Source of the DNA: Ryuthela nishihirai
Lineage: Eukaryota; Arthropoda; Arachnida; Araneae; Heptathelidae
Reading direction: 5' to 3'
Assembly (NCBI GenBank): GCA_038380435.1
Contig: JAWZYU010000025.1
Coordinates: forward strand, 26,202,707 to 26,266,706
Length of the DNA: 64,000 nt
The position numbers and the translations under genes are program-made. Shown one piece after another: positions 22,791-34,199 of the stretch. A model generated the notes under the pieces. That model was not told the DNA's origin. It saw nothing but the letters and a program-made list of their open reading frames with translations, and searched no databases. Each line of letters begins with the position of its first letter. Within the stretch, counting starts at the first letter, position 1.

Positions 22791-23700
22791 ACATGTTATG
22801 CGAAATTCACTTCAAGGGAAAGATTTTGGCCTTAAATGGGCTGGAGATACGAAAATTTCTGATTTAGATTATGCTGATGATTTAGCCCTTTTGGCAAATG
22901 ATGTTGATGAGATGAACTCTTTCATTCGAGCTGTTGATGAGACTGGTAGTAGAGTAGGTTTGGTTATAAACAGAGAGAAAACTAAAGTGATGAAAATTGG
23001 TCAGGCAGGCTGTGATTCAGTTAATCTGAATGGTTGCAGTCTTGAGCAGGTGTCACAGTAATTAATACATAGCTCCCAAGATAATTAAATCTTGGGAGCT
23101 ATGTAACAGATAATGGTGATGTGCGGCATGAGATTAACAGACGAATAGGGATTGCTGCCGGGACTTTTAAGAATCTATGGAGAGTGTGGAGAAATAGGCG
23201 TATACACCTAAAGACTAAAATTAGACTGTATAATAGTTTGGCTCTTTCTAGGGTTAGTTATGGTAGTGAAACTTGGACACTTTGTAAACAAGATAACAGG
23301 AAACTAGATGCTTTTGATTCCAGATGCTTACGCAGTATCTTGGGCATTAGGTGGTTCAACTTTGTAACTAATGATGAGATTAGGCAAAGGAGTTTGCAAC
23401 CTCCTTTAAGCAGCATATTGTGCAGAGAGAGACTCCGTTGATTTGGCCATGTTGCCCGTATGAATAATTATAGATTGGCGAATAGGGTTATAAACAGTGT
23501 GCCTAAAGGCCTCCGAAAGAAGGGGAGACCTAGGATGCGGTGGGCAGACAATGTCAAACAGGACCTTGCTAAAATTGGTGTGCAGTGACCAGATGCAGTA
23601 GATGTAGCTCAGGATAGACTTGCTTGGAGAACTAAATTGCACGGTCTGGTTGGACCTCCGTAGCCCATGGCTGCTTGAGGAGGAGGATGATGATGATGAG
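22791..23700 (+). pseudogene. RTE-type LINE, 5'-truncated copy 2 with foldback insertion
   Basis: Begins at the equivalent of 60291 in the long copy, just before MRNSL in the reverse transcriptase, so it keeps the YADD box (LDYADDLALLAND). A hairpin at about 23066-23105 interrupts the frame: CATAGCTCCCAAGAT followed by its own complement ATCTTGGGAGCTATG, where the long copy has only the second arm. A TGG to TGA change at the tryptophan of RLRWFGH ends the second open piece at 23441. The 3' end is the shared CCCATGGCTGCTTGAGG followed by a GATGAT run. Confidence 0.9.
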
Positions 23701-24411
23701 TAACATATTAATTTTAATAACAATTTTTACAGTGATATACCAAAAAACAGGTACACATTTCATAATTACTTCCATAATCTTCCATTTTTAAAAAGTAACA
23801 GTTCTTTGATAATTATCACGAGATTTTAAAAACTTTAAGGAAAAATTTGTTGATAATAGTTCAAATCAAACTTCTGAGCTTAAATTAGGGGATTGCTTCA
23901 GCACAGAGTAATGTTAACAGACAAATTGGCAATACCTTATATAACTTCTAAGAAATGGCAAACAGATGGCTTTAACAAATTGTTTATGTCATAGTTTAAT
24001 AAAATATGCATCAAATAAAAACGAAAATATTATTTATCGAGCTTAAATTATATATTTTTATAAGATAATTAAAAAATTTTAAAATGGCAAATTTTATTTT
24101 TTTTAAATCATTTTTTTATGGTACTAAAAACGGATATATACGTTCTGGACACTGGAAGGGTTAAGCCTCTCGCTATAACCTTGAAAGAGGTTCATCAGTG
24201 ACTTATCTGGGATGCAAAGAGGAAGTCAGGCCGACAACTCTAAGCATGAAATGAAAATGAAAGTGCCTTAATAATATGCCCCTGGTGATGTTATATGCTC
24301 AAACCTTACGAGTTCACACTGATTTTCTTATATTCATGCAGTTAAAACATATCTTAGAATAGTTTTTAAAACTGATCTTGCTGCAATACTACAGTTGCGA
24401 TGCTGCCCTCC
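23701..24411. other. AT-rich spacer
   Basis: No supported feature. Confidence 0.4.
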
Positions 24412-24490
24412 ACCCCTTCGGGGTCCTTGTGACCTGGCCATTTAGCTCACGGTGTGAAAAAAAAGTGCCGCTCAGAGGTAAAAAAATCCG
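24412..24490 (+). mobile_element. SINE-A 3' fragment
   Basis: Only the last 80 bp or so are present (CTTCGGGGTCCTTGTGACC to GCTCAGAGGTAAAA). Confidence 0.8.
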
Positions 24491-24654
24491 AACAATACAA
24501 CCCCTCACCCCCGAAATAAAAAAAACTGATTTTTAGCAATTTTTGACCCAAAAATAGCTAATTAAAAATTTTTCAAAAAGTAATTCCAATACCCTTATTT
24601 AGAACATCAGATGCAGTTTAAATCGCACACCTGCATATTCTTCTGGATATCATT

Positions 24655-25590
24655 GAAGTTGCTGGCAAGTCAGTGATTACACTAAATGATGAGATGATGC
24701 TGATGACTAAGTTGCTGGGAACTCAGTGATTACACTAAATGTTGAGATGATGCTGATGACTAAGTTGCTTGGAAGTCAGTGATTACACTAAATGATGAGA
24801 TTGACGCTGATGACTAAGTTGCTGGGAAGTCAGGGATTACACTAAATGATGAGATGATGCTGATGACTAAGTTGCTGGGAAGTAAGTGATTACACTAAAT
24901 GATGAGATGATGCTGATGACTAAGTTGCTTGGAAGTCAGTGATTACACTAAATGATGAGGTGATGCTGATGACTAAGTTGCTGGGAAGTCAGTGATTACA
25001 CTAAATGATGAGATGATGCTGATGACTTCGTTGCTGGGAAGTCAGTGATTACAATAAATGATAAGATGATGCTGATGGGTTGGGTTGGGTTGTTTTACCT
25101 CTGAGCGGCACTTTTTTGGACACAATGGGCTAAATGGCCAGGTCACATGGACCCCGAAGGCTCAGAGAAGGTTGGGGGAGGGGACCCACTGGAACAGCTG
25201 TTGGGAGACAGATGGTAGCCTCCCGTCAAGGCCATCCAGCGTGTTCTTTAACGTGCACAGGGTATGGCTCTCCCGCACACGGTGCCACGGCTTAACGTCC
25301 CATCCGACGGACGGCGGCCTTTCCAAGCCCATCGGTGTCCCCTACTGACCGTGGGCAGGGCGGGGAATTTTGCGGAGACAAATCTCAACGCTGACCCAGT
25401 TGGGACTCGAACCTGGGAACTACAGATTACGAGCCTGGCGCGCTACCGACTGAGCCACCCCTGCCCCTGATGCTGATGACTAAATTGCTGGGAAGTCAGT
25501 GATTACACTAAATGATGAGATGATGCTGATGACTAAGTTGCTGGGAAGTCAGTGATGACACTAAATGATGAGATGATGCTGATGACTTAT
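24655..25590 (+). repeat. 53-bp tandem array split by a SINE-A
   Basis: The unit AAGTTGCTGGGAAGTCAGTG plus ATTACACTAAATGATGAG plus ATGATGCTGATGACT repeats eight to ten times. The SINE-A at 25078-25467 sits inside one unit, and two more units follow it. Units differ by single substitutions only, so the array is fairly young. Confidence 0.9.
25078..25467 (-). mobile_element. SINE-A, full length, inside tandem array
   Basis: Target duplication TGATGCTGATG (25067-25077 and 25468-25478) comes from the array unit itself. Confidence 0.92.
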
Positions 25591-26390
25591 TAAAGAATGC
25601 TCTGACCGATCGGCAATGCTGTTAATCGATTAGGTGAGATTTACTGAACGATCAGGTAACAATACTGACTGATCAGGTGTTGCTGCTACTCAACCAAGTG
25701 ATGCGCTGATCAATCGGGTGAAGTAGTGACTGATTAATAATGCTGTCGCTGACTGATCAGATGCTGTTATATATCAGTAAGGTGATTATATTGATTAGTG
25801 ATGTTCTTGATTGATCAGATGCTGCTGCTGACCAACCAGTGATGCTATTTATCATTCAGGTGATGATACTGACTGATTAATGATGCTGTTGATCAATCAG
25901 ATAACGTTGCCCACCGACCAAGTGAAAATATTGCTCGCTAGGGTGACGATACTGACTGTTCAGTGATGTTTGTGATCGATCAAAAGCCGCTTACAATGCT
26001 TGGTGATGCTACTGATCGATCAGATGATGATGCAGAGTGTTCGTTATGATTCTGATCAACCAGGTGACAATGATGCTAGATAAGGTGACAATACCTATGA
26101 TCAGGCGACGCCCAAGCTGCTTGGTGATGTTGTTGGTCGATCAAATGATGCTCCTTAATGATCAGGTGACGATGCAGACTGATCATTATGCTGCTCATCA
26201 ACCAGGTGCCGATACTGACTGACAGTGGTAATGCTTACTGATTAGGTGATGCTCTAACCAATTCGGTGACGATAATTACTCATTAATAATGCTGTGGATC
26301 GATCAGATGCTGCTGCTTACAAAGCAAGGGATCAACTTACCGTTCGGGTTCCACTACTGACCAATCAGTAACACTTTTCTCTGTGCAAGT
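25591..26390 (+). repeat. Diverged TGATCA-rich satellite
   Basis: Words of the type CTGATCGATCAG, GGTGATGATACTGACTGATCA and AATGATGCTGTTGATC recur irregularly for about 800 bp. The period is no longer exact. It directly continues the 53-bp array and shares the GATGCTGATGACT vocabulary, so it may be its older, decayed flank. Confidence 0.75.
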
Positions 26391-26780
26391 ATGCAGTACT
26401 TTGAATATTAAATTCAGATTGAATAAACTTATATCTTTTGAATCTTAATTTTTTTCCCCACAGGCGCATAAATGCCAACCACCATTTCTGAATTTCGGAA
26501 ATATGTTTTAAAGTTCGCATTCTCAGCCCCCAATCACAATCCTAATCAATATTCGATGTTAGAAATTCGCATTTTAGAAGGACAATGCGGAAGTCATCAT
26601 GTCAGGACATGTGATTTGTATCCATATATATATATCAATGATGCAAGAGTCTCCCATGAATCTAATTCAGTGGTTCCAAAAGGGCAGTTCTTGAGCTTTT
26701 CCGTAGAAACATCTTAGAAATTCATGGATTTATTATAAAAAAAATACCCTTAAAGTTTTATCTACGGTCAAGATATTATA
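26391..26780. other. Spacer with an 81-codon frame of unknown meaning
   Basis: The frame 26472-26717 follows a good-looking splice acceptor (TTTTTTTCCCCACAG at about 26463). No domain is recognised and no partner exon was found, so it is not called as a gene. Confidence 0.3.
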
Positions 26781-26902
26781 TAAATGATCAGGTCACAAGG
26801 ACCCCAACGGCTCAAAGTTAGGTAGGGGAAAGAGACCTACTGGAACAGCTGTTAGGAGATAGATGAAAACCTCCGGTCAAGACCATCCAGTGTGTTCTTT
26901 AA
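26781..26902 (-). mobile_element. SINE-A internal fragment
   Basis: Divergent piece from CAGGTCACAAGGACCCC to GTGTGTTCTTTAA. Head and tail are both missing. Confidence 0.75.
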
Positions 26903-27205
26903 TTAGAAATGATTGTTTAAATAAAATGAATTGTGTGATATTAATAATATAGGATATTATATATACATAACTTCAAAGCAATAATAATACATAATTACAT
27001 AAATCTCACCTAGCATTAGAGTAGATCATGTAGTACCTAGGGAGACTATGAGACTGCGCAGTTGATGCTTTGACACTTCTTATAAATCATAAGTTGATGA
27101 ATAGGTCGCTGATAGGTCATCTGACATTATGATCTTATGGCCTATGAAAACTGTTAAGCGTCAGTTTCGCATCTCGGAGGCTTCTCTGTTTGCCACTTTA
27201 TAGAA

Positions 27206-27500
27206 CAGTGATTCCCAATCTTTTTGGCCCCTCTTTTTTGGGTTGAACTCCCCTTTCAACAAATATTTTTTTAAAGCTCCCTCCTTCATGGAAATCAAAC
27301 AAGTTTTCCTGTATAAAACCAGTTGAAAAGACATTTACCCTATATACAAATTTAGGAGTATTTCAATCCATGAATTTCAAAGGTTTTTCATCCCAAATTT
27401 GTGCATACATTTCTATCTTAATCTAAGTATACGATGCTCTATTTAATCTCTTTCCTCAGAAAAACTCAAGGAAACGCCCCTCCTCCGTTGGGAATCATTG
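27206..27500 (+). mobile_element. Small hAT-like MITE candidate
   Basis: The end CAGTGATTCCCAATC is matched by the inverted TTGGGAATCATTG about 295 bp away. TATAG occurs on both outer flanks, which is suggestive but not a clean 8-bp duplication. Confidence 0.6.
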
Positions 27501-28044
27501 ATATAGGGCATTGCTCAATCAGTCAAATATTCATAGAGCTTTAATAGCAAATTTATCCGGTAATGCCAGCTTCTGAAACTCTCTAAAGTAAATACTAATA
27601 AAGTATATAGTAGATGACACTCCCCATGTCGCAAACTTTCATTTGGAAGAAACCTCATTACAATCGATTCGTCGGTATATTTTCCTCCTCTTCTTTAGGG
27701 GAAGTCTGAAATTCTGTAAACTTGTAGTAGACGGCCCTCCCACGGGATTTTGAACAATTCCTAATCCTATGAGAGACACCGGCATTTAACTGCTAATGTT
27801 AAGTCTATGGGGATTTCGAGAAATTCAAAATCGCCCACTCCAATTTTGGTTGGCCCTAGCTGGTTCGCAAATAGCCTATGCTCTTCCCCTGAGTGAAGGG
27901 AACGCTCATGCAAAATTTGGTGCTTCTAGTCTTTCTGGAGGCCGAGTGCAAAAGCTGACAGATACTCAAACGAACTTATTATTTAGAACCAGTTTTTTTT
28001 TTCATATTCTATTGTGTAAGCGCTTTTCGAGGCTTCTGATGACT
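27501..28044. other. Spacer
   Basis: An 88-codon frame at 27796-28062 has no recognisable domain. Nothing called. Confidence 0.4.
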
Positions 28045-28340
28045 GGGTTGTTTCACCTCTGAGCGGCACTTTTTGAATTCAATGGGCTAAATGGCCAGGC
28101 CACAAGGACCCCGAAGGCTCAGAGAATGTTGAGGGAGGGGACCCACTGGAACAGCTGTTGGGAAACAAATGGTAGACTACCATCAAGGCCATCCAGCGTG
28201 TTCTTCAACGTGAACAGGGTATGTCTCTCTCTGCTACACACGGGGCCATTGGTTAACGTCTCATCCGACAGACGGCGCCTTTCCAAACCCATCGGTGTTC
28301 TCTACTGACCGTGACCAAGGTGGGGAGGTTTGCGGAGATA
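28045..28340 (-). mobile_element. SINE-A, head missing
   Basis: Moderately diverged; ends at the TGCGGAGATA block. Confidence 0.85.
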
Positions 28341-28577
28341 GAAGCTTCTGAGGCGAAGATGCTCAACGTGTGAATGGATGAAAAGGAGGAATTCGCTTTC
28401 CCTGGAATTTAAAAAGAATTTTTCCTTCCAAAATAATTCCAAGGCTTACATGCACTAAAGCGTACAAAAAACACAGCGAGGACACTACTTCTGCGTTTAA
28501 AAGATCACCAATATAATATTCAAGAATCTGCAAAATTCATGTGTCAGGTTGTTAATACACCGATCCCTATTTAACTC

Positions 28578-28940
28578 TAGGGCGGGGGTGGTTCAATCGG
28601 TAGTTCCAGGTTCGAGTCCCAGCTGAGTCAACGTTGAGATTTATCTCTGCAAAATTCCCCGCCCTGCCTACGGCCAGTAGGGGACACCGGTGGGCTTGGT
28701 AAAGGCCGTCGTCTGTCGGATGGGACGTTCAGCAGTGGACCCGTGTGCTAGAGAGCCATACTCTGTGCACGTTAAAGAACACGCTGGATGGCTTTGACAG
28801 GAGGCTACTATCTGTCTCCCAACAGCTGGTTCCAGTAGGTCTCCTCCCCCAATCTTCTCTGAGCCTTCAGGGTCCTTGTGACCTGGTGATTTAGCCCATT
28901 GTGTGCAAAAAAAGTGTCGCTCAGAAGTAAAACAACCCAA
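28578..28940 (+). mobile_element. SINE-A with a deletion in the tRNA-like head
   Basis: Perfect 13-bp target duplication CCCTATTTAACTC (28565-28577 and 28941-28953). The head runs from GGTAG straight to TTCCAGGTTCGAG. The anticodon-arm segment present in other copies is gone, and the deletion ends fall in GTAG words. Confidence 0.92.
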
Positions 28941-29589
28941 CCCTATTTAACTCAGCGGTTTGTACCATTTTGAGCTCAGCGCCCACCTTTAGCCTTTCCG
29001 AAAAATCTTAATTTCAGTTCTCAGAACAGTCTATAGAGATTTTATGATTTCAAAACATTTTTTCCTGTATGAAATTACTGCCGACCAGAGGTAAAACAAT
29101 CCAAACCATTCCTAATGGAAGCAGCAAAAAAACAGGGTGAAACTGTCCATGATATTTTTTTTTCTAAACAAAACTGCTTCCTAAACACTGATACAGTTTA
29201 CTTCCTGCTCTAGGATGAATTTTATTACAGCAACTCCCACACGATAAAACTACAGTATCCAATTACACGATAAGAAAGAAAACAATTTCCTTCCTCGAGA
29301 TAAGCAGGTAATAACCACAATGATAAGTGGATTTAACAACAATGCCTCAGTGCGTGACACATGCTGCGAGCAGTTCAGGGAACCTCCAACGCGATGTTTG
29401 TTAAAAAACGATATGACTCCAGACCAATAAGGAAACGGGAAGCGATCCATGACTGACAGCTTTCAAAACACGATTCTGACCTTTGTATCGTATTTTAATA
29501 TTAACCGTGCAGGCAATTTGTGGATCATCGTTTAATATTTCTAATTCCGAATTAAGGGTGAGAAATATTAATATCCTAGAAATATCAAT

Positions 29590-30060
29590 CGAATCGATGG
29601 CTTCGGCATCTCTTGATTTCTAGATTCTCACTAAGATCCCCTGTTTGACCTTGAACACAACACACTCATCGCACCCAAAATTTCACAACGTTGCTGAGAC
29701 GTACCATCGGAAGTACTCCCAGATTCCAATTTTCAGCTCTCAACGCCTATATATCGAAATTTGACCTTTAACTTCGAAGGACCCTTCAGATACGAAATAT
29801 CGTAAAGTTTCTGACATCTACAACCTGAAACACCCCAAGACACCAATTTTCACGTTTTTAGCCCTCGTAGATCAAGGTTTAACTTCTATGTGACCGCTGT
29901 TTAACCTTAAAGGACACGCCGGAGGTCAAATTTCGGATTTTCCCCGATATCTACGACTCGGATTACCTCTAGGTGAAAATTTTCAGAGCTCCACCATTTC
30001 TGCAGCCTAGTTAGAATTAGAATGATTCCCTGTCAAACAATTCATCACTCACAATCGTCT
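29590..30060 (-). repeat. Repeat family R, inverted relative to 55.7-56.8 kb
   Basis: The minus strand matches 55735-55950 and 56525-56780, for example CCTTGATCTACGA, GAAAATTGGTGTC and GTGAAATTTTGG. The family has internal imperfect repeats of about 110-120 bp built on GAGAGCTGAAAATTGG. No coding potential or termini were recognised. Confidence 0.7.
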
Positions 30061-30127
30061 ATATGTATGTATTAGAAGTGCTTTTTCTGTGTTTGCTGAA
30101 AATGTATTGTATATCAATAGTAGATAA

Positions 30128-30466
30128 ATATGGGTTGGGGTTGTCTCAAGCTGTAGCGTCAAACTCCCAACTTGATGTTTCCTGGTTCCAGTCCCACTTC
30201 TTCCCTAATCCTCGCTCTGTTTTCAACGAGAAAGGGAAAACCAATAAAGTTGGAAAGGACGTCATTCATCGGATGGTACGTTAAGCTGTGGTCCTGTGTG
30301 CAAATCAGTGTGTACTCTTTAAAGAATACGTTGGATGGCTCTGTCGGGAGGCTTCCATCTGTATCCTAATAATTGTCTAGAGTATTTCTTTCTCCCATCC
30401 AGGTTCTAAGTTCTTAAAGTCCTAGTCTGGCCATTAATCTGCTAAAAGTAACGCTCAGAAGTAAAA
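30128..30466 (+). mobile_element. SINE-A, old divergent copy
   Basis: Head, body and 3' region are recognisable but heavily substituted (GTCTCAAGCTGTAGCG, GGTTCCAGTCCC). Confidence 0.7.
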
Positions 30467-30571
30467 AAGTCAAAAGCAAAAATAGAGAAGTTTACCTCCA
30501 GGATTAAACTATTTTCCAGTTTAAATGTAATTTTTTTTTTGAGAATTATGAGGGTTTTAATGTGATCTTTC

Positions 30572-30852
30572 ATCCCATGTTCGAGTCCCAGCTGGGATTG
30601 CCATTCCGATACGCTTGGAAAGTCCACCGTCCGTCAGATCTGAACATGAATACTCCGTTAAGCCGTGGCTTCGTGTGCAGGAGAGCCATATCCTGTGCAT
30701 GTTAAAGAACACACTGAATGGCCTTGACGAGAGGCTACCATCTATCTCCTAACAGCTGTCCAGTGTTCTCTGAGTCCTCAGGTTCTTGTGACGCGGCATT
30801 TAGCCCATTATGTGCAAAAAAAGTACCACTCAGAGGTAAAACAATCCAACCT
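30572..30852 (+). mobile_element. SINE-A, 5'-truncated, divergent
   Basis: Starts at the B box GTTCGAGTCCC and keeps the 3' end GAGGTAAAACAATCC. Confidence 0.8.
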
Positions 30853-30927
30853 ATACGAAGGAACAAAAGACAGAACTCATTCAATTTAAAAAAATGCAAC
30901 TATGAGACATATGAAAATATCTTTTGA

Positions 30928-30933
30928 TTTATT
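30928..30933 (-). promoter_or_regulatory. Candidate poly(A) signal of the receptor gene
   Basis: AATAAA on the minus strand, about 240 bases after the receptor stop codon. Position is the only evidence. Confidence 0.4.
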
Positions 30934-31171
30934 ATGTGACGCTAAATAAGTAAAAAATATATTAAAATAAAATTCACTCTTTTAAGTAACTTAAGAATAA
31001 ACAAGTGTTTCGAACATCGTTTCAGTTTTGCACACCAAGTAACTTTTTTTTTTCAGAACTGTTCGTTTATCATATTCTCCCATTATTATTATCAAGTCTT
31101 TATCGTCTTTTCAACCTGGCATCACATCAGACAGAATGGACGTCGCCTGCAGAAGATGAAATCGTTTGACG

Positions 31172-31466
31172 TCAGCCCGAGCTGATACTTGTCGTTGTGG
31201 TGAGGGTGGTTATGGAAGGCGAAAGTTGGCGTCCGACGTAAGAGGACGACGACTTTTTCTTCTTGGGTCCGTAACAATTGAAGAACTCAGCCATCTGCCT
31301 CCATATGCGAATCTTGCAGACGAAAATGAGGAACATGAATACTCCGTGCAATGAACTAAGAATCCCAGCAATAGCATAGAGCTTGTAAATACCCGTGATC
31401 CAAGGAACGAACTCTGTGAACCACACAAGACCCATCACAAGTACCAGTTTGATGTAGAGCCGGAAT
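31172..31466 (-). CDS. Methuselah-like receptor, last coding exon (TM6-TM7 and tail)
   Basis: Second coding part of the receptor that begins at 40902. The acceptor is TTTTATTTTGAACAG with its last base at 31467. The exon's first base completes the split codon AG|A, giving KKR-FRLYIK. It encodes TM6 (IKLVLVMGLVWFTEFVPWI, residues 261-279), TM7 (LYAIAGILSSLHGVFMFLIF, 285-304), then KIRIWRQM and a Lys-rich, Ser/Thr-rich cytoplasmic tail of about 45 residues that could be phosphorylated. The stop TGA is at 31172-31174. The frame upstream of the acceptor (to 31504) is intronic. The joined protein is 353 residues, and the reading frame across the junction is exact (767 + 295 bases = 354 codons). 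Confidence 0.9.
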
Positions 31467-31501
31467 CTGTTCAAAATAAAAAAAATGTTGTCGTTACTTA
31501 A

Positions 31502-31712
31502 CAATAAATAAAAAACAATAAAATAAATACCCCCTCAAGCAGCTGCTTGCCACAGAGGTCTGACAGGAGCCTGCCAGTTTATATGCCATAGTAGAAGTTC
31601 TGTGAGGATGGCAGGACCTCAGCAGAAAAACGACACAAACAGCCATGCCTTACCCGGGACTCGAACCCAGGTCCCGTAGATCAGTAGCCAAGCATGCTAA
31701 CCACTCGGCCAT
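31502..31712 (-). mobile_element. SINE-B, full length, just inside the receptor intron
   Basis: Its tail starts only about 35 bases upstream (transcript sense) of the receptor's last splice acceptor, and it lies in the same orientation as the gene. Confidence 0.88.
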
Positions 31713-32312
31713 ATACGAACTATTATATGTCATTGAAGATTCAGATTTATCCAATAAAAAGAATCTGAAATATTAATTTAAGAAATAAATTTGGCAGTAC
31801 ATTGAATTCCTTTCGTGCTGCCACTTCGTCTGCGCTCGACCAATGGAGGTACCTTGGACTGTGAAACGACGTCTAGCATTATATCTAATATGAATAATAG
31901 CCATGTCTGGTCTAACCATGGCAGGGCAGATATCAACAATGCTTGTTTTTCCTCGTAATGCTTTGCCTAACTCTTGACAATATGAGCAATTTATGTTTTA
32001 ACAGGTTTCGACCCCTCATAATTCCCCCAATACTGGACTCCTCCCAATCCCAAATTTCGTATATAAATACCCTTGTGCCATATGGGGGAGGGAGGAGGGG
32101 AGTTAAAGCCTGTAAATAAAAGGTTAAAAATTCAAGACCTTATATATAATAGAACGAGTTTTAGAACCTCAAATAACTTTTTTTCCTCCGTTTTAAAATT
32201 TGCACAATTGAAATTTCTTATTTAACTCTTTGTTTAAGAAGAATATTAAAGGAGAATATCGCAATATTTCACCATTTGGTCCCAAATTTCTCCTATAACT
32301 CCCTTTGTTATC
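31713..32312. other. Intronic spacer
   Basis: No supported feature. Confidence 0.4.
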
Positions 32313-32313
32313 T

Positions 32314-32698
32314 GGGGCGGGGGTGGTCAGTCGGTAGCGCGCCAGACTCGTAATCTGTATTTCCCAGATTCGAGTCCCAGCTGGGTCAGGGTTGAGACTT
32401 ATCTCCGCAAAACTCCCTGCCCTGCCCATGGTCAGCAGGGGACACCGATGGGCTTGGAAAGACCGCCGTCCGTCGGACGGGACGTTAAGCCATGGTCCTG
32501 TGTGAGGGAGAGCCATATCCTGTGCACGTTAAAGAACAGGCTGGACGGCCTTGACGGGAGGCTACCATCAGTCTCCCAACAGCTGTTCCAGTGGGTTCCC
32601 TCCCCCAACCTTCTCTGAGCCTTCGGGGTCCTTGTGACCTGGCCATTTAGCCCATGGTGTGCAAATAAAGTGGCGCTCAGAGGTAAAACAACCCAACC
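32314..32698 (+). mobile_element. SINE-A, full length
   Basis: One base is lost in the A box (GGTGGTCAGTCGG). No clear target duplication. Confidence 0.88.
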
Positions 32699-32799
32699 GT
32701 TTGTAAAAACAAAACAAATACGGAACGGCGTTCTGGTACGTTTTGGTTTACACAGTCATTTTCAACTGACCCATCTCGTTCTTTAATAAATTCTCGTTC

Positions 32800-33418
32800 T
32801 TTAAATAAAGTGATAATAAATAAATATTTATATTTAATATATATATTTAAACAATAATATAATATCAATATAATAAATATTTTATATATATATTGGTTGA
32901 CTTCCTTCTTAACCGAAGGGATCAAAAAATCCACTTTTTTAGATTAAGGAAAAAATGAAAAAATATTTTTGTGTTATATAGGGCTAATAATATATTATTG
33001 TTTCCATTTTCCAATCACCCATTAGGACGAATTACACTGATAAAGGATAAAAAAATGCGGACTTTATTTTCTTTGGAAAAAAAAAGCATTCGATATTCGC
33101 CAGAGACGATATGTTATCCTTCAAGTTTAAATATAGATTTAAGGTCGGTAGGTCCTGCCATCCTCTCAGACCTTCTACTATGGCATATATACTGACAGGC
33201 TCCTGTCAGACCTCTGTGGCAAGCAGCTGCTTGAGGGGGTATTTATTTATATATTATATTATTTATGTAACATGAGGTTGAAATAAAATTATGCAAAGAC
33301 ATCTGTTTCGGATTTCAAAGCAAGTAGATAAGTTCGTACAAGACGACGGGATATCGGGAGGTGGAGGGGGGGAGGGTTCCACTTTCTGGGAATGAGACTT
33401 GGAATCCTAAAGTAATGA
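32800..33418 (+). repeat. Repeat family S, copy 1 (interrupted by SINE-B)
   Basis: Matches 63494-64000 almost base for base, from TTTAAATAAAGTGATAAT to GGAATCCTAAAGTAAT. It carries a SINE-B fragment that the other copy lacks. Confidence 0.88.
33148..33256 (+). mobile_element. SINE-B 3' fragment with a known empty site
   Basis: Only the last half of SINE-B is present, starting GGTCCTGCCATCC. The uninterrupted target AAGGTCGGTTATGTAAC is seen at about 63839. Confidence 0.85.
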
Positions 33419-33800
33419 GGGGCGGGGGTGACTCAGTCGGTAGCACGCCAGGCTCATAATCTGTAATTCCCAGGTTCGAGTCCCAGTTGGGTCAGCGTTG
33501 AGATTTATCTCTGCAAAATTCTCCTCCCTGCCCACGGTCAGTAACGGACACCGATGGGTTTGGAAAGGCCGTCATCATTCGGATGGGACATTAAGCGTGG
33601 CACCGTGTGCGGGAGAGCCATACCCTGTGCACGTTAAAGAACACGCTGGATGGCTTGACAGGAGGCTACCATCTGTCTCCCATCAGCTGTTCCAGTGGGT
33701 CCCCTCCCCCAACCTTCTCTGCTCCTTCGGGGTCCTTGTGATCTGGCTGTTGAGCCCATGGTGTGCAAAAAAGTGCTGCTCAGAGGTAAAACAACCCAAC
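33419..33800 (+). mobile_element. SINE-A, full length, anticodon CAT retained
   Basis: The head reads CCAGGCTCATAATCTG, so the anticodon position is CAT, as in elongator tRNA-Met. Most other copies read CGT. Confidence 0.9.
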
Positions 33801-33846
33801 CCTTTGTCATTCGTGTTGTGCTAAAAATTGAAGTCCCTACCTACGA

Positions 33847-34189
33847 GGCTCATAATCTGTAGTTCCAAGGTTCGAGTCCCAGCTGGGTCAGGGTTGAGAT
33901 TTATCTCCGCAAAATTCCCCGCCCTGCCCACGGTCAGTAGGGAACACCGATGGGCTTGGAAAGGCCGCCGTCCGTCGGATGGGATGTTAAGCCATGGTCC
34001 CCGTGTGCGGGAGAACCATACCTTGTGCACGTTAAAGAACACGCTGGATGGCCTTGACGGCAGGCTACCAGCTGTTCCAGTGGGCCCCCTCCCCCAACCT
34101 TCTCTGAGCCTTCGGGGTCCATGTGACCTGGCCATTTAGCCCATGGTGTGCAAAAAAGTGCCGCTCAGAGGTAAAACAACCCAACAACG
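33847..34189 (+). mobile_element. SINE-A, 5'-truncated within the head
   Basis: Perfect 10-bp target duplication CTACCTACGA (33837-33846 and 34190-34199) around a copy that starts at GGCTCATAATCTG. This shows truncation during insertion, not later loss. It too reads CAT at the anticodon. Confidence 0.93.
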
Positions 34190-34199
34190 CTACCTACGA

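Noticed and set aside
26472..26717. 81-codon frame after a good splice acceptor
   Set aside because: No homology recognised, no donor or partner exon, and it is adjacent to a satellite. Left as a remark only.
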